From Cryptomeria japonica (taxonomy: Eukaryota > Streptophyta > Pinopsida > Cupressales > Cupressaceae), in contig NC_081406.1 of assembly GCF_030272615.1 (NCBI RefSeq), positions 140,400,361 to 140,464,360 of the forward strand: a DNA stretch of 64,000 bases. Direction: 5' to 3'. Of this stretch, positions 23,296 to 35,002 are shown one piece after another (positions within the stretch are counted from its first letter, which is position 1; each line of letters starts with the position of its first letter). The notes under the pieces are model-generated. The model saw only the letters and a list, made by a program, of their open reading frames with translations. It was not told the DNA's origin and did no database searches. A program made the position numbers and the translations under genes.

Positions 23296-24163
23296 TGTTG
23301 GAATCCAAGAACACCGAGAGGGGGGGAGTGAATCAGTGTTCTACTAGTAAAGTTAGTTTTGAACTTATTTCTTATTAACTAGTTAACAGTAAATAAAATT
23401 AGAATAGATACACCAAATAACACAAAGAAAGGCAAAACCATAACACAAATATTTATACATGGAAAAACTTGCAAAGGGAAAAAACATGGTGGTGCTGATA
23501 CCCACAATATCTATATACTTGATCGAGGTATACAAATATTACATAGAGGATCTGCACATGTAGAAAGGCCAACCGCCTAGAGCTCACTACTCAAACACAA
23601 AATATAGGAAGTCTCACTGACTTACAAAACATTTACAATTGATTACAAATGAAAGTGAACTTATGAATAGAATCCGACCATGCTCGATACATTCTGGTAA
23701 ATACTCTGGTATCCTCCTCTATATTTTAGTTTTCTATACTCTATTCTTCTACCGGTTATGTTGTGCAAGTGAAACTGCACACTGTCACTTCCAATCACAT
23801 TCCAAAATGCATATCAACACTCACTGAGATATTCACAACCAGAAGTTTTTATTCCATTGGATATATATATAATTTGTTGCTAAGGTGATCTTCTTAAATA
23901 TCCTTCTATCTTAACCATGTCGGCTTCAACAAGAAGTATATACAAGTTGGCTGCCGGAACATAATGAAAATCAAACATGAATCCAATGACCATGTTGGCC
24001 ACCATATGTTACCACCAAATTCCATGAAGGCATAATCAAGATCAAAATATTTCCTTAGCCGGGTCCTATCCATTACCGCGTTCTATATACACATTACTAG
24101 GATCAGGACACGTTACCGGGATGAAGTGAATGTCGGTGTTGGTGTAAAGAAATGTGAATGCTA

Positions 24164-25389
24164 TGATGGTGGGAAAATTATGAGTGATAGATCAAGAGGA
24201 AAACTAATCCTTTCCCTCAAAGAGAGATGAGAGTTTCACTATTGATTATCCTTCAAGAACTTTTCACCATTACATTAGGGAGATAAGGGGTAATTCGCTA
24301 GATCCAATCTCCACACAAAGATAATAGATTGAATTTTGAATGAATTAAGGATGTTTATGATGATCCCCTTATTCCCTTTGTTTGATTTGAAATGAGAATT
24401 GATTGAATTATGTAGTGCAAAAGTGACAAAGAATTGATTATAACTTGAGATATGAATATGGGATAAAGTTGTGCACCTGGATTTGGTAGTAAATGTCGAG
24501 AGGAAGTCTCCCTACAAATTTGATGAAAAGTTGTTCGGACCGTGGCAGTAATGTACACGGTCCTCCAGAAAATCTGCAAAATAAAAAGGGTTTTTCTGCC
24601 TCTGCAAATGAAGCCTAAATCTGAAAGTATAGTTGCGCACCTGCAACCTACAAATAGAAAAGAGAGGGAAATGTGTTGGGATTGGGGGTTTGCCTTTAGG
24701 TCAAATCCCCATTTTGGAATTAACCAAGTAATGAAAGAAAGTACTTGCAAGTAGATGTAAATGGAAGACTGAATTGTAAATTACCTCAAGGGAGGTTGTA
24801 GTAGCAATGTTGATAGAAATGCTTGTGTGGAATTGAATGTTGAAATTAATCTCCTCTTCAATGGTTGAATCCTTGACTTGAATGCAACACCTAGCCTTGA
24901 AGGGAGACTTGAGAATGCTCAATGATGGAAAAGAATCTTGAATTCTCTTGAATTCTCTTGAATGCTTGATTTCTTGTGAATTTTCCACTCATCCAACTTA
25001 TTGAACTTGTTGAACTTATACAAATGAGAGGATGAATGCCCCTTAAATACATGTTTGAAGGATTTGAATTTCATCATGGGCCGACATCGAGGAGATTTCC
25101 TGCTTACTGCACAACCCACAATTCTTGCACTAGAAAGATCCTACCCCAAAATAGGGCGGGGACAGGAGCACCATGCCCCTGTCCAAGGGGGGAAAGGGGC
25201 ACCATGCTCCTATCCTACCCCTTTCTCTAGGGCAGAGTGTGGACAGAGTGATGTGGAGGCCAATGAAGAAGTAATTTTCACAAGTCGAGCACTCTCCGAT
25301 CTTCGATCAGGCTAGAGGATTCAAGTTTGCATGCGTGAGGACCCTAATGTAGTCGTAAATTGATAGGGTCACAATTTCATGACACTGCA
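24164..25389 (-). repeat. Outer 3' LTR (1226 bp)
   Basis: Same length as 38229-39454 and similar throughout, with scattered substitutions. Lies between the solo LTR piece and the polypurine tract. Confidence 0.92.
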
Positions 25390-25404
25390 TTTAGCCCCCA
25401 CTTT
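25390..25404 (-). promoter_or_regulatory. Outer polypurine tract
   Basis: Minus strand AAAGTGGGGGCTAAA immediately upstream of TGCAGTGTC. This is a typical gypsy plus-strand primer and fixes the element's orientation. Confidence 0.85.
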
Positions 25405-26144
25405 AGTGGGAGTATGAGCGTATGTCGATACTACCAGTAAAGTACAAGGAAACAAGATTGAAATACTTTCACCACATCAAGGAGGCAAGATACACCAAGC
25501 CCCCAATGGACTTAGGATCTTATGACTTCGATTGACAAAGTAAAAGGGAAGATCGAGAAGGGGAGAACCATGACTTCAAGTAGCAAAGTTCCCTTCACTA
25601 TGAGTCATGAAATCAAGGATACAAAAGATTACAAAGAAAAGAAAAGTTCACTAAGTAATTCTAAGTATCACAAGAAGGAAAGTATGAGCCTAGTGTATAC
25701 CCCACGTTAAAGCGATCACACGCACCTTATCGAGAGTGATTTATTTAAGGTAGGATACACCCAAGAGAGATAAAAGAAAGGGAGCACATTATTGCAAGGA
25801 TTTATCCCCCAATCGAGGTATAAACCCAAGGATAATGAACAGAAAACATGAGGTAGTATCACTTTCCTCAAGGTCACTATGATGTATGTGCATATAAGAA
25901 TCTTCAATCCCCAAAGAAAGACACTACCTTGGAAGAAAGGGAAGAGATGATGTCTTTTGAGTCAACATGAAAGAGACCACTTGAGAAGATCTCAATACTT
26001 TGCATCATCCCCAAGTAGACATTAAGGGAACAATAGAAGAACATGGATACATATAGAAGAATGGTCACAAGAGAGAAAGAAAGAGAGAGAGAAAGATTTG
26101 CAGTGCTAGTATTGCTAATCTAGCATGACATACATCTCCCGATC
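25405..26144. other. Outer 3' untranslated region
   Basis: No coding potential recognised; AG-rich with a gagagaaagaaagagagagag tract near 26073-26093. Short frames at 25522-25710 (plus) and 25716-25907 (minus) have no domain. Confidence 0.5.
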
Positions 26145-27119
26145 CTATTGATCACTATTTTGGGATGCTGAGCAACATTCCATAGGAGCAATATCGAGCA
26201 CAACAGATGGAGCTATCACAAGATCCAAACAAGGACTATGCTCATGTGGTAAGTCACTTTGTTCGATTATAGGAGCTAGGATTAGGGTTTGTGAAAACTC
26301 ATCCGATAAATGTTTGTGAACATCAATATATTCATGCTCATTATAAAAAGCATTAGGAGTTTTATTGCCATTATGAATAACATTTTCACCCCTTTCTTCA
26401 TCAAAGTTTAAAGCAAGAGGAGCAAGAACATGAATAGGAGTAAAACCATCATATGATTTATGCAACTTATGATTTGGAGATGTTGGTTGAACATCTTTCT
26501 TAGAAGAAAAGGGACTCATGTCAACTATTGGAGTTTGAGGAGAGTGAGTATTTTGAGAGATAACTTCATGAGCTCAAACATGACATCTTCATTGGTGTTC
26601 TCTCACACAATGATTCCGTCGAGTGCAAGTGGAAGGCTAAGAAGGAGGATGAACATCTGAAAAAGGAGGAATGACTTTCTCCTTTATAGTGGAAGGTTTA
26701 GGTTGAGGTCTTTTCGGTTGAACGATAGGAAAAGGAGGCCTCTTCTCTCAATAAGAGGAAGGAGGTGGAACTGTGCCATAGAAAGGAGGAATATTAGGTG
26801 TAGGGAGGAGACCAAGTACATTATGAGGAGGAGGTATAGGTTTAACCTTAGGAAGAATATTGTGTTTCTCCTTAAGAGAAGGTAAAGTCACATCCATAGG
26901 ACTAGGTGGACAATTTTCCTTAGGAGGGAGATTAGTTATATCCGAGAGGGGAAGAACCTCATCTTAAAGAATACTAGGAATGTCAAGTGTTGGTGATCTA
27001 GGTTGACTTAAGGATAAGATCATATCATTCTTCAATTTTTATAGGATTGAAAAAGAGCATTTCTCCTTGATGGAAGAGATTGAAATTGTTTAGGCCAAAA
27101 GAGATCAATAGGAATGTCG
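26145..27119 (-). pseudogene. Outer proline-rich C-terminal region
   Basis: The minus strand encodes a proline-rich stretch about 26650-26860 (motifs IPPPHN, NIPPFYG, VPPPSS) followed by the 124-residue open piece 26145-26519, which starts MSPFSSKKDVQPTSP and ends at a stop. Several stops and at least one frame change separate it from the protease upstream. It occupies the place where RT would begin in a complete gypsy element. I do not recognise a family. The 40 nt at 26854-26893 within it recur inverted in Inner's 5' LTR. Confidence 0.55.
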
Positions 27120-27396
27120 GGGCTTCTTTCAGATGGAAGAAATAAGATATGGTTCATGGTGATGATTTCTCAATTATGAGGAAATTTAAGATACTTGTGG
27201 ATTGGAGAAGCAATATCCTTCATGGAAGATAGCCATGGATAGTCCAACTTCACACAAAATTGCTCAGAAGAAGGTATGATAACAAAGTCAACATCCATGG
27301 ATTTAGTATGGACTTCTACAGGAAGGGTGATAGAACCAATGGTAGGACAAGAGAAGCCATCAAATAATTTCACAACTACATTAGAAGCATCATATA
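27120..27396 (-). pseudogene. Outer protease, C-terminal half
   Basis: Continues the protease interrupted by Inner: on the minus strand D-A-S-N-V-V-V-K-L-F-D-G-F, then PTIGSITLPVEV, DFVIIPSS, LDYPWLSSMKDIASPIHKYL and KFPHN. This is the usual C-terminal half of plant gypsy retropepsins (GxIxLPVEV...PWLxxxxAxxSxxHxxLKFP). A stop follows KFPHN, then an open stretch EIITMNHILFLPSE. Insertion of Inner at catata (27391-27396) separates it from the N-terminal half at 35003. Confidence 0.82.
27391..27396. repeat. Inner target duplication catata, left
   Basis: catata occurs here and at 34997-35002. With Inner and one copy removed the Outer protease frame reads straight through (H-K-P-L-Y then D-A-S). 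Confidence 0.92.
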
Positions 27397-28556
27397 TGTT
27401 AGGCCCACTATGGAAAGCTAATGTACTAAGAGGGGAGGGGTGAATCAGTACTCCAAAACACTTCTCGAATAATAACTTTACTATTATGCATAAACCAAAT
27501 AGTGCAGTAACATAAAATAAAACTAAAATAAATAGATACCAATCATACATGATTCACTCCATAACACATATATTTTGGTCACGCAGAAACTCTTGGTTAG
27601 AGAGAAAAACTGTGGCGGGGATGGCACCCACAACTTCACTACTACAATTTTAAAGATGCTCGGTTAGAGCTACATGTTAGCTATTTCTGATAGCTTACCC
27701 TGTTAGGAGTATCAAGATCAGTTAGATCTACCTTACTAAAGGATTTTACAACACTATACAAGTGTAGCACCTGGTTAAAGGATTTACAATTTATAAACTT
27801 GGTTAGAGTCTTTTACCCTATTAAAGGTTTCTCTTACAACTTCAAAATATTACAATAAAATCATTACAAATATCTGCGACTTTACATCTGAAATGCTAAA
27901 GTAGATTCTTTGTGCTCTGAATAAGATTACCTAGCTTGTAGCATACCTCGGTAACCCATAATGAAACTCGGTAAACCCTTCTATTTACTCTGTTCTTTGA
28001 CTGTTCACTGATAACCTTCTCGGTGACCTCTCTATGTCTCTGTAACAATCTTCCTTCATGCATACACACACACCTTATCACATCTCTTGTGTCTAACCCT
28101 AAAATCATGTTGTATAAATAGATCTCTTACATCGGTGATTTATTTCATTGCTTTGATCTTACAAAAAGATTCTTCGAATGAATAACTAAACAAAATATCT
28201 CATTGGTTAGATTGACCTTGTAATCATACACAATCTCCTAATGCAATTTCCAATGCAAAAATGGTTAGATGTGCCTCGATCTTGTAACATGTTTTCATGT
28301 GCATGTCCAGATTCAATGTATCTGGTAAAATGTTTCACTCGGTGAGTTAACTTTACCACTCGGTAGCCATGAAACTTTACTCGGTAAACAACTTGGTGAA
28401 TACTGCGTTCTGTGACTACTTTCTTTTGTAACCGACTAGACTATTCATACTGACTTCTCTGTGTGTACCGACTGCATGATTCGTTAATACTAACTGACTA
28501 GAATATATAGTATGACTTTGGATATGAAACCAATGGCAATTTGATAAGTAGTAACA
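27397..28556 (-). repeat. Inner 3' LTR (1160 bp)
   Basis: Plus-strand reading TGTTAGGCCCACTATGG ... AAGTAGTAACA. Contains the ggggtgaatcagt motif near 27433 shared by the copia-like LTRs of this window. Confidence 0.92.
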
Positions 28557-28572
28557 ATCTCCCCTTTTGACA
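28557..28572 (-). promoter_or_regulatory. Inner polypurine tract
   Basis: Minus strand TGTCAAAAGGGGAGAT directly before TGTTACTACTTATC of the LTR. Fixes orientation. Confidence 0.85.
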
Positions 28573-28930
28573 TTAGTTGAGATGTTTGACAAAAACTACT
28601 TACAAAGTCATAACTCAAAAACTATATACTTGACAAAATGACTATACTTGACAATATATACAATAGTCAATAAAATAGTATATGTAGATATTCTCCCCTT
28701 ATCATTATTTTGTACATAACTCTGAATTTTACATGTTTGGTTCTATTCTGTACTTGTGTGCTCTGAATGCTTTGTATATTCTACTAGGTATACTCCCCTT
28801 GTATACAATACTCAAAATTGTGTTAACAAAACTGTATTACTCTCCAAATGTAGAATTACTCCCCCTTTGTTGGGCTTTCCTCTTTGTAGTATCATAATAT
28901 TACTCCCTCTTTTTGACAAACATTGAAAAC
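28573..28930 (-). promoter_or_regulatory. Inner 3' UTR with repeated polypurine-like motifs
   Basis: Besides the LTR-adjacent tract, ctcccc-type boxes (AGGGGAG on the minus strand) occur at about 28690-28701, 28791-28800, 28855-28867 and 28901-28918. The last copies ctcc-c-ttttgacaaa, very like the true tract. Reiterated tracts upstream of the 3' LTR are known from some copia lineages. Confidence 0.6.
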
Positions 28931-31900
28931 TTAATTTCCATTTGGAGGCGGTAACTGATCAAAAATAGTCTTATACTTGGTCTGGGCGTCGGTGAGGGTG
29001 ACTAAGAGTGAGTCCTTGATACTTTCCATTAATGAGTTTTGTGCTTGAATATCAGATAATAGTGATATCAAGCCATCAAGAGTGCTTCCCTCTTGTGTAG
29101 TTGATAAGCGTGTAGCTCGGTTGAGCTATTCCTATACTGATGAGAGATGAGGAAGGAATAATGTTTGAAGGGTCATTATATCCATCCTAATTTTATGCTC
29201 TTCATTTCTTAGTTCTAACTGTTGAGCCATGAGCTGTTGTACCTTTTTGAAAAAATGCTAAACTGAATTAGGCTCAATGGTCAACTTAGATGAGAGGTTG
29301 GTGATCTCTTTCTCAATTGCATCAGTTTTATTTTTGATATCTTTAATAAATAAAGAAAATCTACACAATTTCTAGAATAAATAAAGAATGTGCTTGAGTT
29401 GAGGGGACAGCTCAGCAATGAATTTGACAAGTTTTACCTTGCCAACAACAATTGATTTTTGTACTTCTTCTATCATTTTTGTTGTAAGCTCTTTATCCTT
29501 GAGCTTTCTTAAGTACTCAGATGCATCAACTCCCAATGTTTCAATCTGATTGAGGAGTTCATCCAACTGAATATGGATGGCTGCATCGATTGACACTATT
29601 GGTGATGGTAGCATATCTGTTAGTAGTGTCTTAACCTTCTGAAGTACTTTATTCTTTTTCTGTATGGCCAGTTGCTTCTCCTGTTCGGCCTTTGCTTTGC
29701 ATAGTTCACCGAATTCAGTGAGTGCTTTCCCTTTCAATTTGGAGATGTCTATATTGGGCAACACGATTAGTTTAGATAAGTCAAATTTGAAACCATGCTT
29801 TCACACCTTCTTCTCTTTTCCTTTGGTCGGGGGCACTAAGACAAGTGCTTGTGAGGCTTGCTGACCCTCAGTAGGTTGCTCAGTAGATGCAACACTTTGG
29901 TCTGTTCCTGTAGCTGTTGCAGTGTCTTTGGGTGGCTCGGTGCTAGGGGTCTCAGTTGTAATAGTTGCAGTGCTTGTCTATGCTTGAGACTTCTGATCTT
30001 TGGTTGTATCACCTGTAGCTTCAGATTTGTTAGCTATATCTCCTGCAACTTCAGATTTATTGCCTTTGGTAGCTTGCTCGGTGTCCTTGGGAGCTTCAGT
30101 TGAGACTAGTGGCTTCACCGGTGGATAAGGTTGAACTTGTTCTAAGATAGATTCACTAGAGACAAGTTTTACATAAGTGGTGCCTTCAATCATTTCCTGC
30201 TCCAGTGCTGCTTCATCCATTACATCTTCATCAATTTGTATAGTGTCAACCAGGTCTAGACCTTGCTTGGTGACATCTGGATCTTGTTCGGTGACATCAA
30301 TAATTTCAATTTGAGATTGTTCACCGACATCCTTTTGTTTGAAGATCTCCTGCCACTTGGCTTTAGTCTCATTTTCCACATCAATGTATAGCCCATTCAT
30401 CAATTTTAAGGCTCTTTGTTTCACAAGAAATTTAGAATTGTATGTGGACAAATGCTCCTTGATTTCAGCTACAGACATGTCAGGAAATAGATGGACTAGA
30501 CTTCTTTCTCTTATTTGTCTCGCTAAGTCCATTGCATATTTCCATCTGTTATCAATGTGTAAGTAGAGTTCACTCAGAAGTGACTTTGCTAGTTCTAATG
30601 GTGCTAACCAAAATTTTAGAAGTGTACAGATGACAGCTTCTTCAATCTGTCACTTCTCATCATTATTCCTAGTCTCATACTTAACATATCTGAATCCTGC
30701 AAATCCACCATATTCTTTAAGATTGGCACAAAAATTTTCAACACTGTGAATGTTTACCTTTTTACTTTTCATAATCTGGAATTTGTTTGCATCATCAGAC
30801 TCTGTATCACTCGACTCTTTTGCCAAAATGAGTCTTCGAGTAGATTTCTTATAAGTTTTGGTTACCTTAGGAGTGGCAACAAAATTTTGTTTCTTACTTG
30901 GTGATGCAGCTGATGATCTGGTGTTGGGTCTCTTTGTTGGTGGAGTCGGTAAGGCCTTTGTGATGTCCTGTTTCTTTCTTTTCAGAACTTTACCTTTTGG
31001 TAACTCTGTGCTCAATGTTATTGTGGCCTCCTATGCTTTTGATTCCTCTTCGATAATGGCAAGATCGCCTTTGACAGGTGTAGAGGAGGATTCTTCTCTG
31101 AATTTCTCAGATAAAGCCTTTATCATCTTTGTAGCTTTTCTTGTAGCCTTAGGAACTACAATGCTCATTTTTACTTTCTCCTTCACCTCTTCATAGGTTC
31201 CATACCTTAGTTCAGTTGCATGCCTTGGTAATGATAGATAGGCATCAATTTGTTGCTATGTAATATCATAATCAATCTCATAACCCATTGGTTGCAATGA
31301 TTGAGTCCTTGGTTCGATAGCATTTACATAGCAATAATCAGTGTTGACTTCAAAACATATATTGTCCGTGTATTTTTCGACCAGCTATGGTGGGATCCTG
31401 TACCTGTTGTGCATTTTCTCTTAGAATTTGCTGAAGTAATCATCCATGATATCATTAAAGTTATCTCCTAACTTCTTGATGTAGTCATTGATTTGATGGG
31501 TGATAGGTCAGTGTAGCTCCCATACTACTTTACTGACTGAGGGAAAGAACTTCTCAAAATAAAAAAACATACATACAAGTAGTGAACTGAACTTTAGTGT
31601 ATTTACTAAGTTGTTCTTCTTCGGCTTCCTTATTGTTTTTAGGTTCTCAAACAAGTTCTTTAGTAGTACTTCACATAAGTCTACTTTCAATCCCTTCTTC
31701 ACTATTTTGTAGGCTAGGTCCACTGCAACACATGGTACACTATTTTCCCTTGTAGATTGGAAGAAACAATAACCAATAGCTCTGATTGCAAATTTTAGTT
31801 TAGCATCAGTGACATTATTCAATTTCAGTCCTCGATAATCAGATTCTACTCCGGTTAGACTGATTAGCTCCTTTTGTGATATCATTTTTTGTGCATGAGC

Positions 31901-32329
31901 ATGATCATAGATGGGATATCTGGTGATCAGGTGAATAACTTCCTTCATGATCTTGAACGGTTGCTCTTGTAGCCACATGAAATCATCATGTACTCTGCTC
32001 AATACAAGCTTAACCCACTGGGGTTTGAACACACGAGGATAGACTAGGGCTTCAGTTAATCCCTTGATTTTGATATGCTCAAATTTACTATCCAGTTTGC
32101 CATTAGTGCACGGTTCATCATATATATCACTAATCTCTACATGACAGAGTTCATCAACATGGCATTTGGTAAAGAATCTGACATCTTCCACTAACAAGAC
32201 TCAATCCAAGATGAGTGAAAATGCAGTTTTATCATCCGGTTCTGAGGCGACTTTGGGAGTCAAAGAATATTTCAGTGAGGGCTTCTCCACATTTTTGATA
32301 ACTACGGGATCTTGGATCTTGGGTGCCAT
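28931..32329 (-). pseudogene. Inner ORF-B: 1132-codon frame of unknown function
   Basis: One uninterrupted frame (no frameshift) runs from ATG at 32329 to TAA at 28931-28933, broken only by about a dozen stops. Residues 1-45 start MAPKIQDP. Residues about 45-275 (31508-32197) are a globular, hydrophobic domain with motifs FKPQWVKLVLSRVH, SVPCVAVDLAYKIV and LLVCMFFYFEKFFP. A lysine-rich part with PTPPTKRPNTRSS and KSTRRL follows. Then comes an acidic T/E/D-rich stretch and a C-terminal region of long charged helices that looks coiled-coil. I recognise no protease, integrase, RT or RNase H. It starts 525 bp after the knuckle frame, in the place of pol. It could be an extra or envelope-position type retroelement ORF or a plant transposon-associated protein; I cannot assign it. 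Confidence 0.7.
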
Positions 32330-32853
32330 GGTAGATTTCAGGTAAGATTTGACAAATTATCCTTAGGGTTTACAAATGACTGACGCTTCACACTCAGCAG
32401 ATAATAATGCTCAATATGTTCGGTAAACCAGCTTAGCAATTTGATGAGATTTGATGTAAATACCTTAAATTTCACTTTGAAGGTGGTTTGATCGCTTTGA
32501 TTTGCTCTGCTCTGCTTCTCGAAAACTTGGGTTAATGAAAATGACCGCGAAAACACTTTTAAGTACTCAAAAATACCTTATCGGGCTCCGTGCAAGTTAG
32601 GTCAAGATATTAAATGCACTTGGTTCACCTTTTACCGATTTACTCTTTTTTTGTTTTCATCGAGTACCCAACTTTGCTTTATTAACCGACTTGACTGGTT
32701 TCCTATATACACTGACTTGATAGGTTTCCTGTATAGTATATAAACTGATTAATTGCATCTTAACTATGCAGATTTTGAATTCTGTACAAAATAGAATAGG
32801 AACTATTATGATTTAACTTTTAAAGAATGTAATTCCTTCATACCTTTCCTTGA
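32330..32853 (-). other. Spacer between Inner's two frames
   Basis: About 520 bp without recognisable coding. A short open stretch at 32338-32556 directly precedes ORF-B and has no domain. The spacer could hold a splice acceptor or promoter for ORF-B; nothing decisive is visible. Confidence 0.5.
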
Positions 32854-34205
32854 CTAATTTGAAATAGGTGAACCTAACTCAGTAGGTAAGGTGCTTTCTT
32901 GATCAAACATAATTTCTTTCTTTTTCCAAATCATCTTGAATTTTTCTTTTATCTCTTCGGTGTCTCCTCTAGGTTGATCTCTGCAATCTCCAGCTAAATG
33001 TCCAACTTGGTGACAATGAAAACATGCCATACCGGGATTTCTCCATGATCTCTGGTTGTTCATTCCAAACTTTATAAAATAGTTGGCACTTATATGTCCA
33101 TATCTTCCACAACATTCACACCATATCCTTGTATTGTAATCCCATGGTACTACTGCATATTGTCAGTAAGGATTTGTGTGAGTTCGGTAACCTCCAGTGT
33201 TTGCTCAGTGTGGATACTTTATGTAGTTCTTTTGCTTAAACCAACACTTCTCGGTACTATGTCCATATCTATTGCAGTTTCTACAAAACCCTTTGAATTT
33301 TGCCTTTTGATAGTTGTTAACAGACTTTGTCCTACATTGATTAGGTGTATGACCATATTTATTGCAATTGTAACAATATCCATTAGACTTAGTGATATTC
33401 GGTTTCTTACCTTTTTTGATTTGGCATATGTTGGCAGTGTGACCTTGATTTCCATAGTAGTAGCAAATAGGCTTCTTCCTTTTGATGTTATTCCTTTTTC
33501 CAACTTGTTTTGATGATTCTCCTCTCTCGGTAGTATGAATTCCTTTCTCGGTAGAGTCTTTTCCTTTGTAATCGAGTCCTCCATCTTTGTAGAGTCTTCT
33601 TGTATTTAGTTGCTCATCCAACATCTTTGATGCTTCATAACTTTTCTCCAATGATTCTTTGGATTTCTTCTCAGTTTCAAGTTCACCAGTCAACCTTGAT
33701 ACTTCAAGTTTCAATGATTGGTTTTCATCATTCTTCAGAATTGCTTCATGATGTGCATAACCTAGTTGATCTGTCATATTTAGTTGAATACCAGTTAACC
33801 TTATGATTTCATCATCCTTATCAGATACTAGAGCTTCAAGTTATTGTTTCTCCCTTTGTAGATCTCTTGCTTTATCCTCAACTATCCTTAATGCATGTAG
33901 ATTTTCAGTCATCTGTGTACTGAAATATTCATGTTCTCTTTTCATTGCTTTTAGTTGATCATCCAATGCTTTGTTCTTTTCTTTCAACATTCCAATCATT
34001 TCTTCAGTCTCTTTAGATATACTATTCTCAGATGATGTCTCGATTTGTTCTACTAGCTCTTGAGAATCCTGCAAGTCATCAGATAATCTTCTCCTTACTT
34101 TCAGAGATTTTTGCATTTGCCTCTGCATGTCTGCTATCACTTGATTTGCATGATCCAGCTCTTCTTGTAGATACACTATCCTCTAAGATTGTTTGTAGCC
34201 TTCCA
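32854..34205 (-). pseudogene. Inner ORF-A: coiled coil plus five zinc knuckles
   Basis: One frame from ATG 34205 to a stop at 32854, about 450 codons, with a few TAG/TGA codons and no frameshift. The first 200 residues are a long coiled coil (YLQEELDHANQVIADMQ, then E/K/L-rich heptads). Then come five CCHC-like knuckles: CYYYGNQGHTANIC (second C lost), CYNCNKYGHTPNQC, CRNCNRYGHSTEKC, CECCGRYGHISANY (last C lost) and CFHCHQVGHLAGDC. The usual copia Gag capsid core (UBN2 type) is not evident. It is probably a nucleocapsid-like RNA-binding protein; the coiled coil may drive assembly. A related coiled-coil leader follows the primer site of the element at 47152. Confidence 0.8.
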
Positions 34206-34251
34206 TTGATAAGATCTTTCTCTTTACGCAGTTAAACCCTTTTCCAAGATT

Positions 34252-34268
34252 CAAGCTTTGATACTAAT
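34252..34268 (-). promoter_or_regulatory. Inner primer-binding site
   Basis: On the minus strand ATTAGTATCAAAGCTTG directly follows the LTR end. It is two or three changes from the TGGTATCAGAGCTTG site that pairs with initiator tRNA-Met in copia elements. Confidence 0.75.
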
Positions 34269-34996
34269 TGTTAGGCCCAATATGGAAAGCTAATGTGACT
34301 TTACCTTCTCTTAAGGAGAAACACAATATTCTATGTGCTTTGAATAAGATTACATAGCTTGTAGCATACCTCGATAACCCATAATGAAACTCAATAAACT
34401 CTTTTGTTTACTCTGTTCTTCGACTGTTCACTGATAACCTTCTCGGTGACCTCTCTGTGTCTCTGTAATAGTCTTCCTTCATGCATACACACACACACCT
34501 TATCACATCTCTTGTGTCTAACCGTAAAATCATGTTGTATAAATAGATCTCTTATAGCAGTGATTTATTTCATTGCTTCGATCTTACAAAAATATTCTTT
34601 GAATGAATAACTAAACAAAATATCTCATTGGTTAGATTTACCTTGTAATCATACACAATCTCCTAATGCAATTTCCAATGCAAAAATGGTTAGATGTGCC
34701 TCAATCTTGTAACATGTTTTCATGTGCATGTCTAGGTTCAATGTATCTGGTAAAACGTTTCACTCAGTGAATATCAACTCAGTGAGTTAACTTTACCACT
34801 TGGTAGCCATGAAACTTTACTCGGTAAACAACTCGGTGAATACTGCGTTATGTGACTGCATTCTTTTGTAACTGACTAGACTGTTCATACCGACTTCTCT
34901 GTGTGTACCGACTGCATGATTCGGTAATACTAACCAACTAGAATATATAGTATGACTTTGGATATGAAACTAATGGCAATTTGATAAGTAGTAACA
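34269..34996 (-). repeat. Inner 5' LTR, internally deleted (728 bp)
   Basis: Matches 27397-28556 except that about 470 bp after ggaaagctaat are replaced by 40 nt (34293-34332). Those 40 nt are the exact reverse complement of 26854-26893 in Outer. Confidence 0.9.
34293..34332. repeat. 40-nt filler, inverted copy of 26854-26893
   Basis: Exact reverse-complement identity over 40 nt, with partner at 26854-26893 about 7.4 kb away. It sits precisely at the deletion joint of the LTR. Confidence 0.92.
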
Positions 34997-35002
34997 CATA
35001 TA
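34997..35002. repeat. Inner target duplication catata, right
   Basis: Second copy of 27391-27396, directly after the TAACA end of Inner. Confidence 0.92.

Larger units (their letters stand above)
27397..34996 (-). mobile_element. Inner: pol-less copia-like element with two long frames
   Basis: A 7600-bp element with TG...CA LTRs (27397-28556 and 34269-34996), a 6-bp target duplication catata, a tRNA-iMet-like primer site and an AAAAGGGGAGAT polypurine tract, which together are copia-type signals. Its 5.7-kb interior holds a coiled-coil/five-zinc-knuckle frame (32854-34205) and a 1132-codon frame of unknown function (28931-32329). I find no retropepsin, integrase, RT (no YVDD box) or RNase H on either strand. 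It would have to be moved by enzymes of another element. The 5' LTR has lost about 470 bp, replaced by 40 nt of filler. Confidence 0.88.

Noticed and set aside
28557-34268. Hidden RT or integrase in Inner
   Set aside because: I looked for YVDD/FADD boxes, HHCC, DDE-context and GKGYxQxxG-like motifs in both directions and saw none in frame; the two known frames account for most of the interior.
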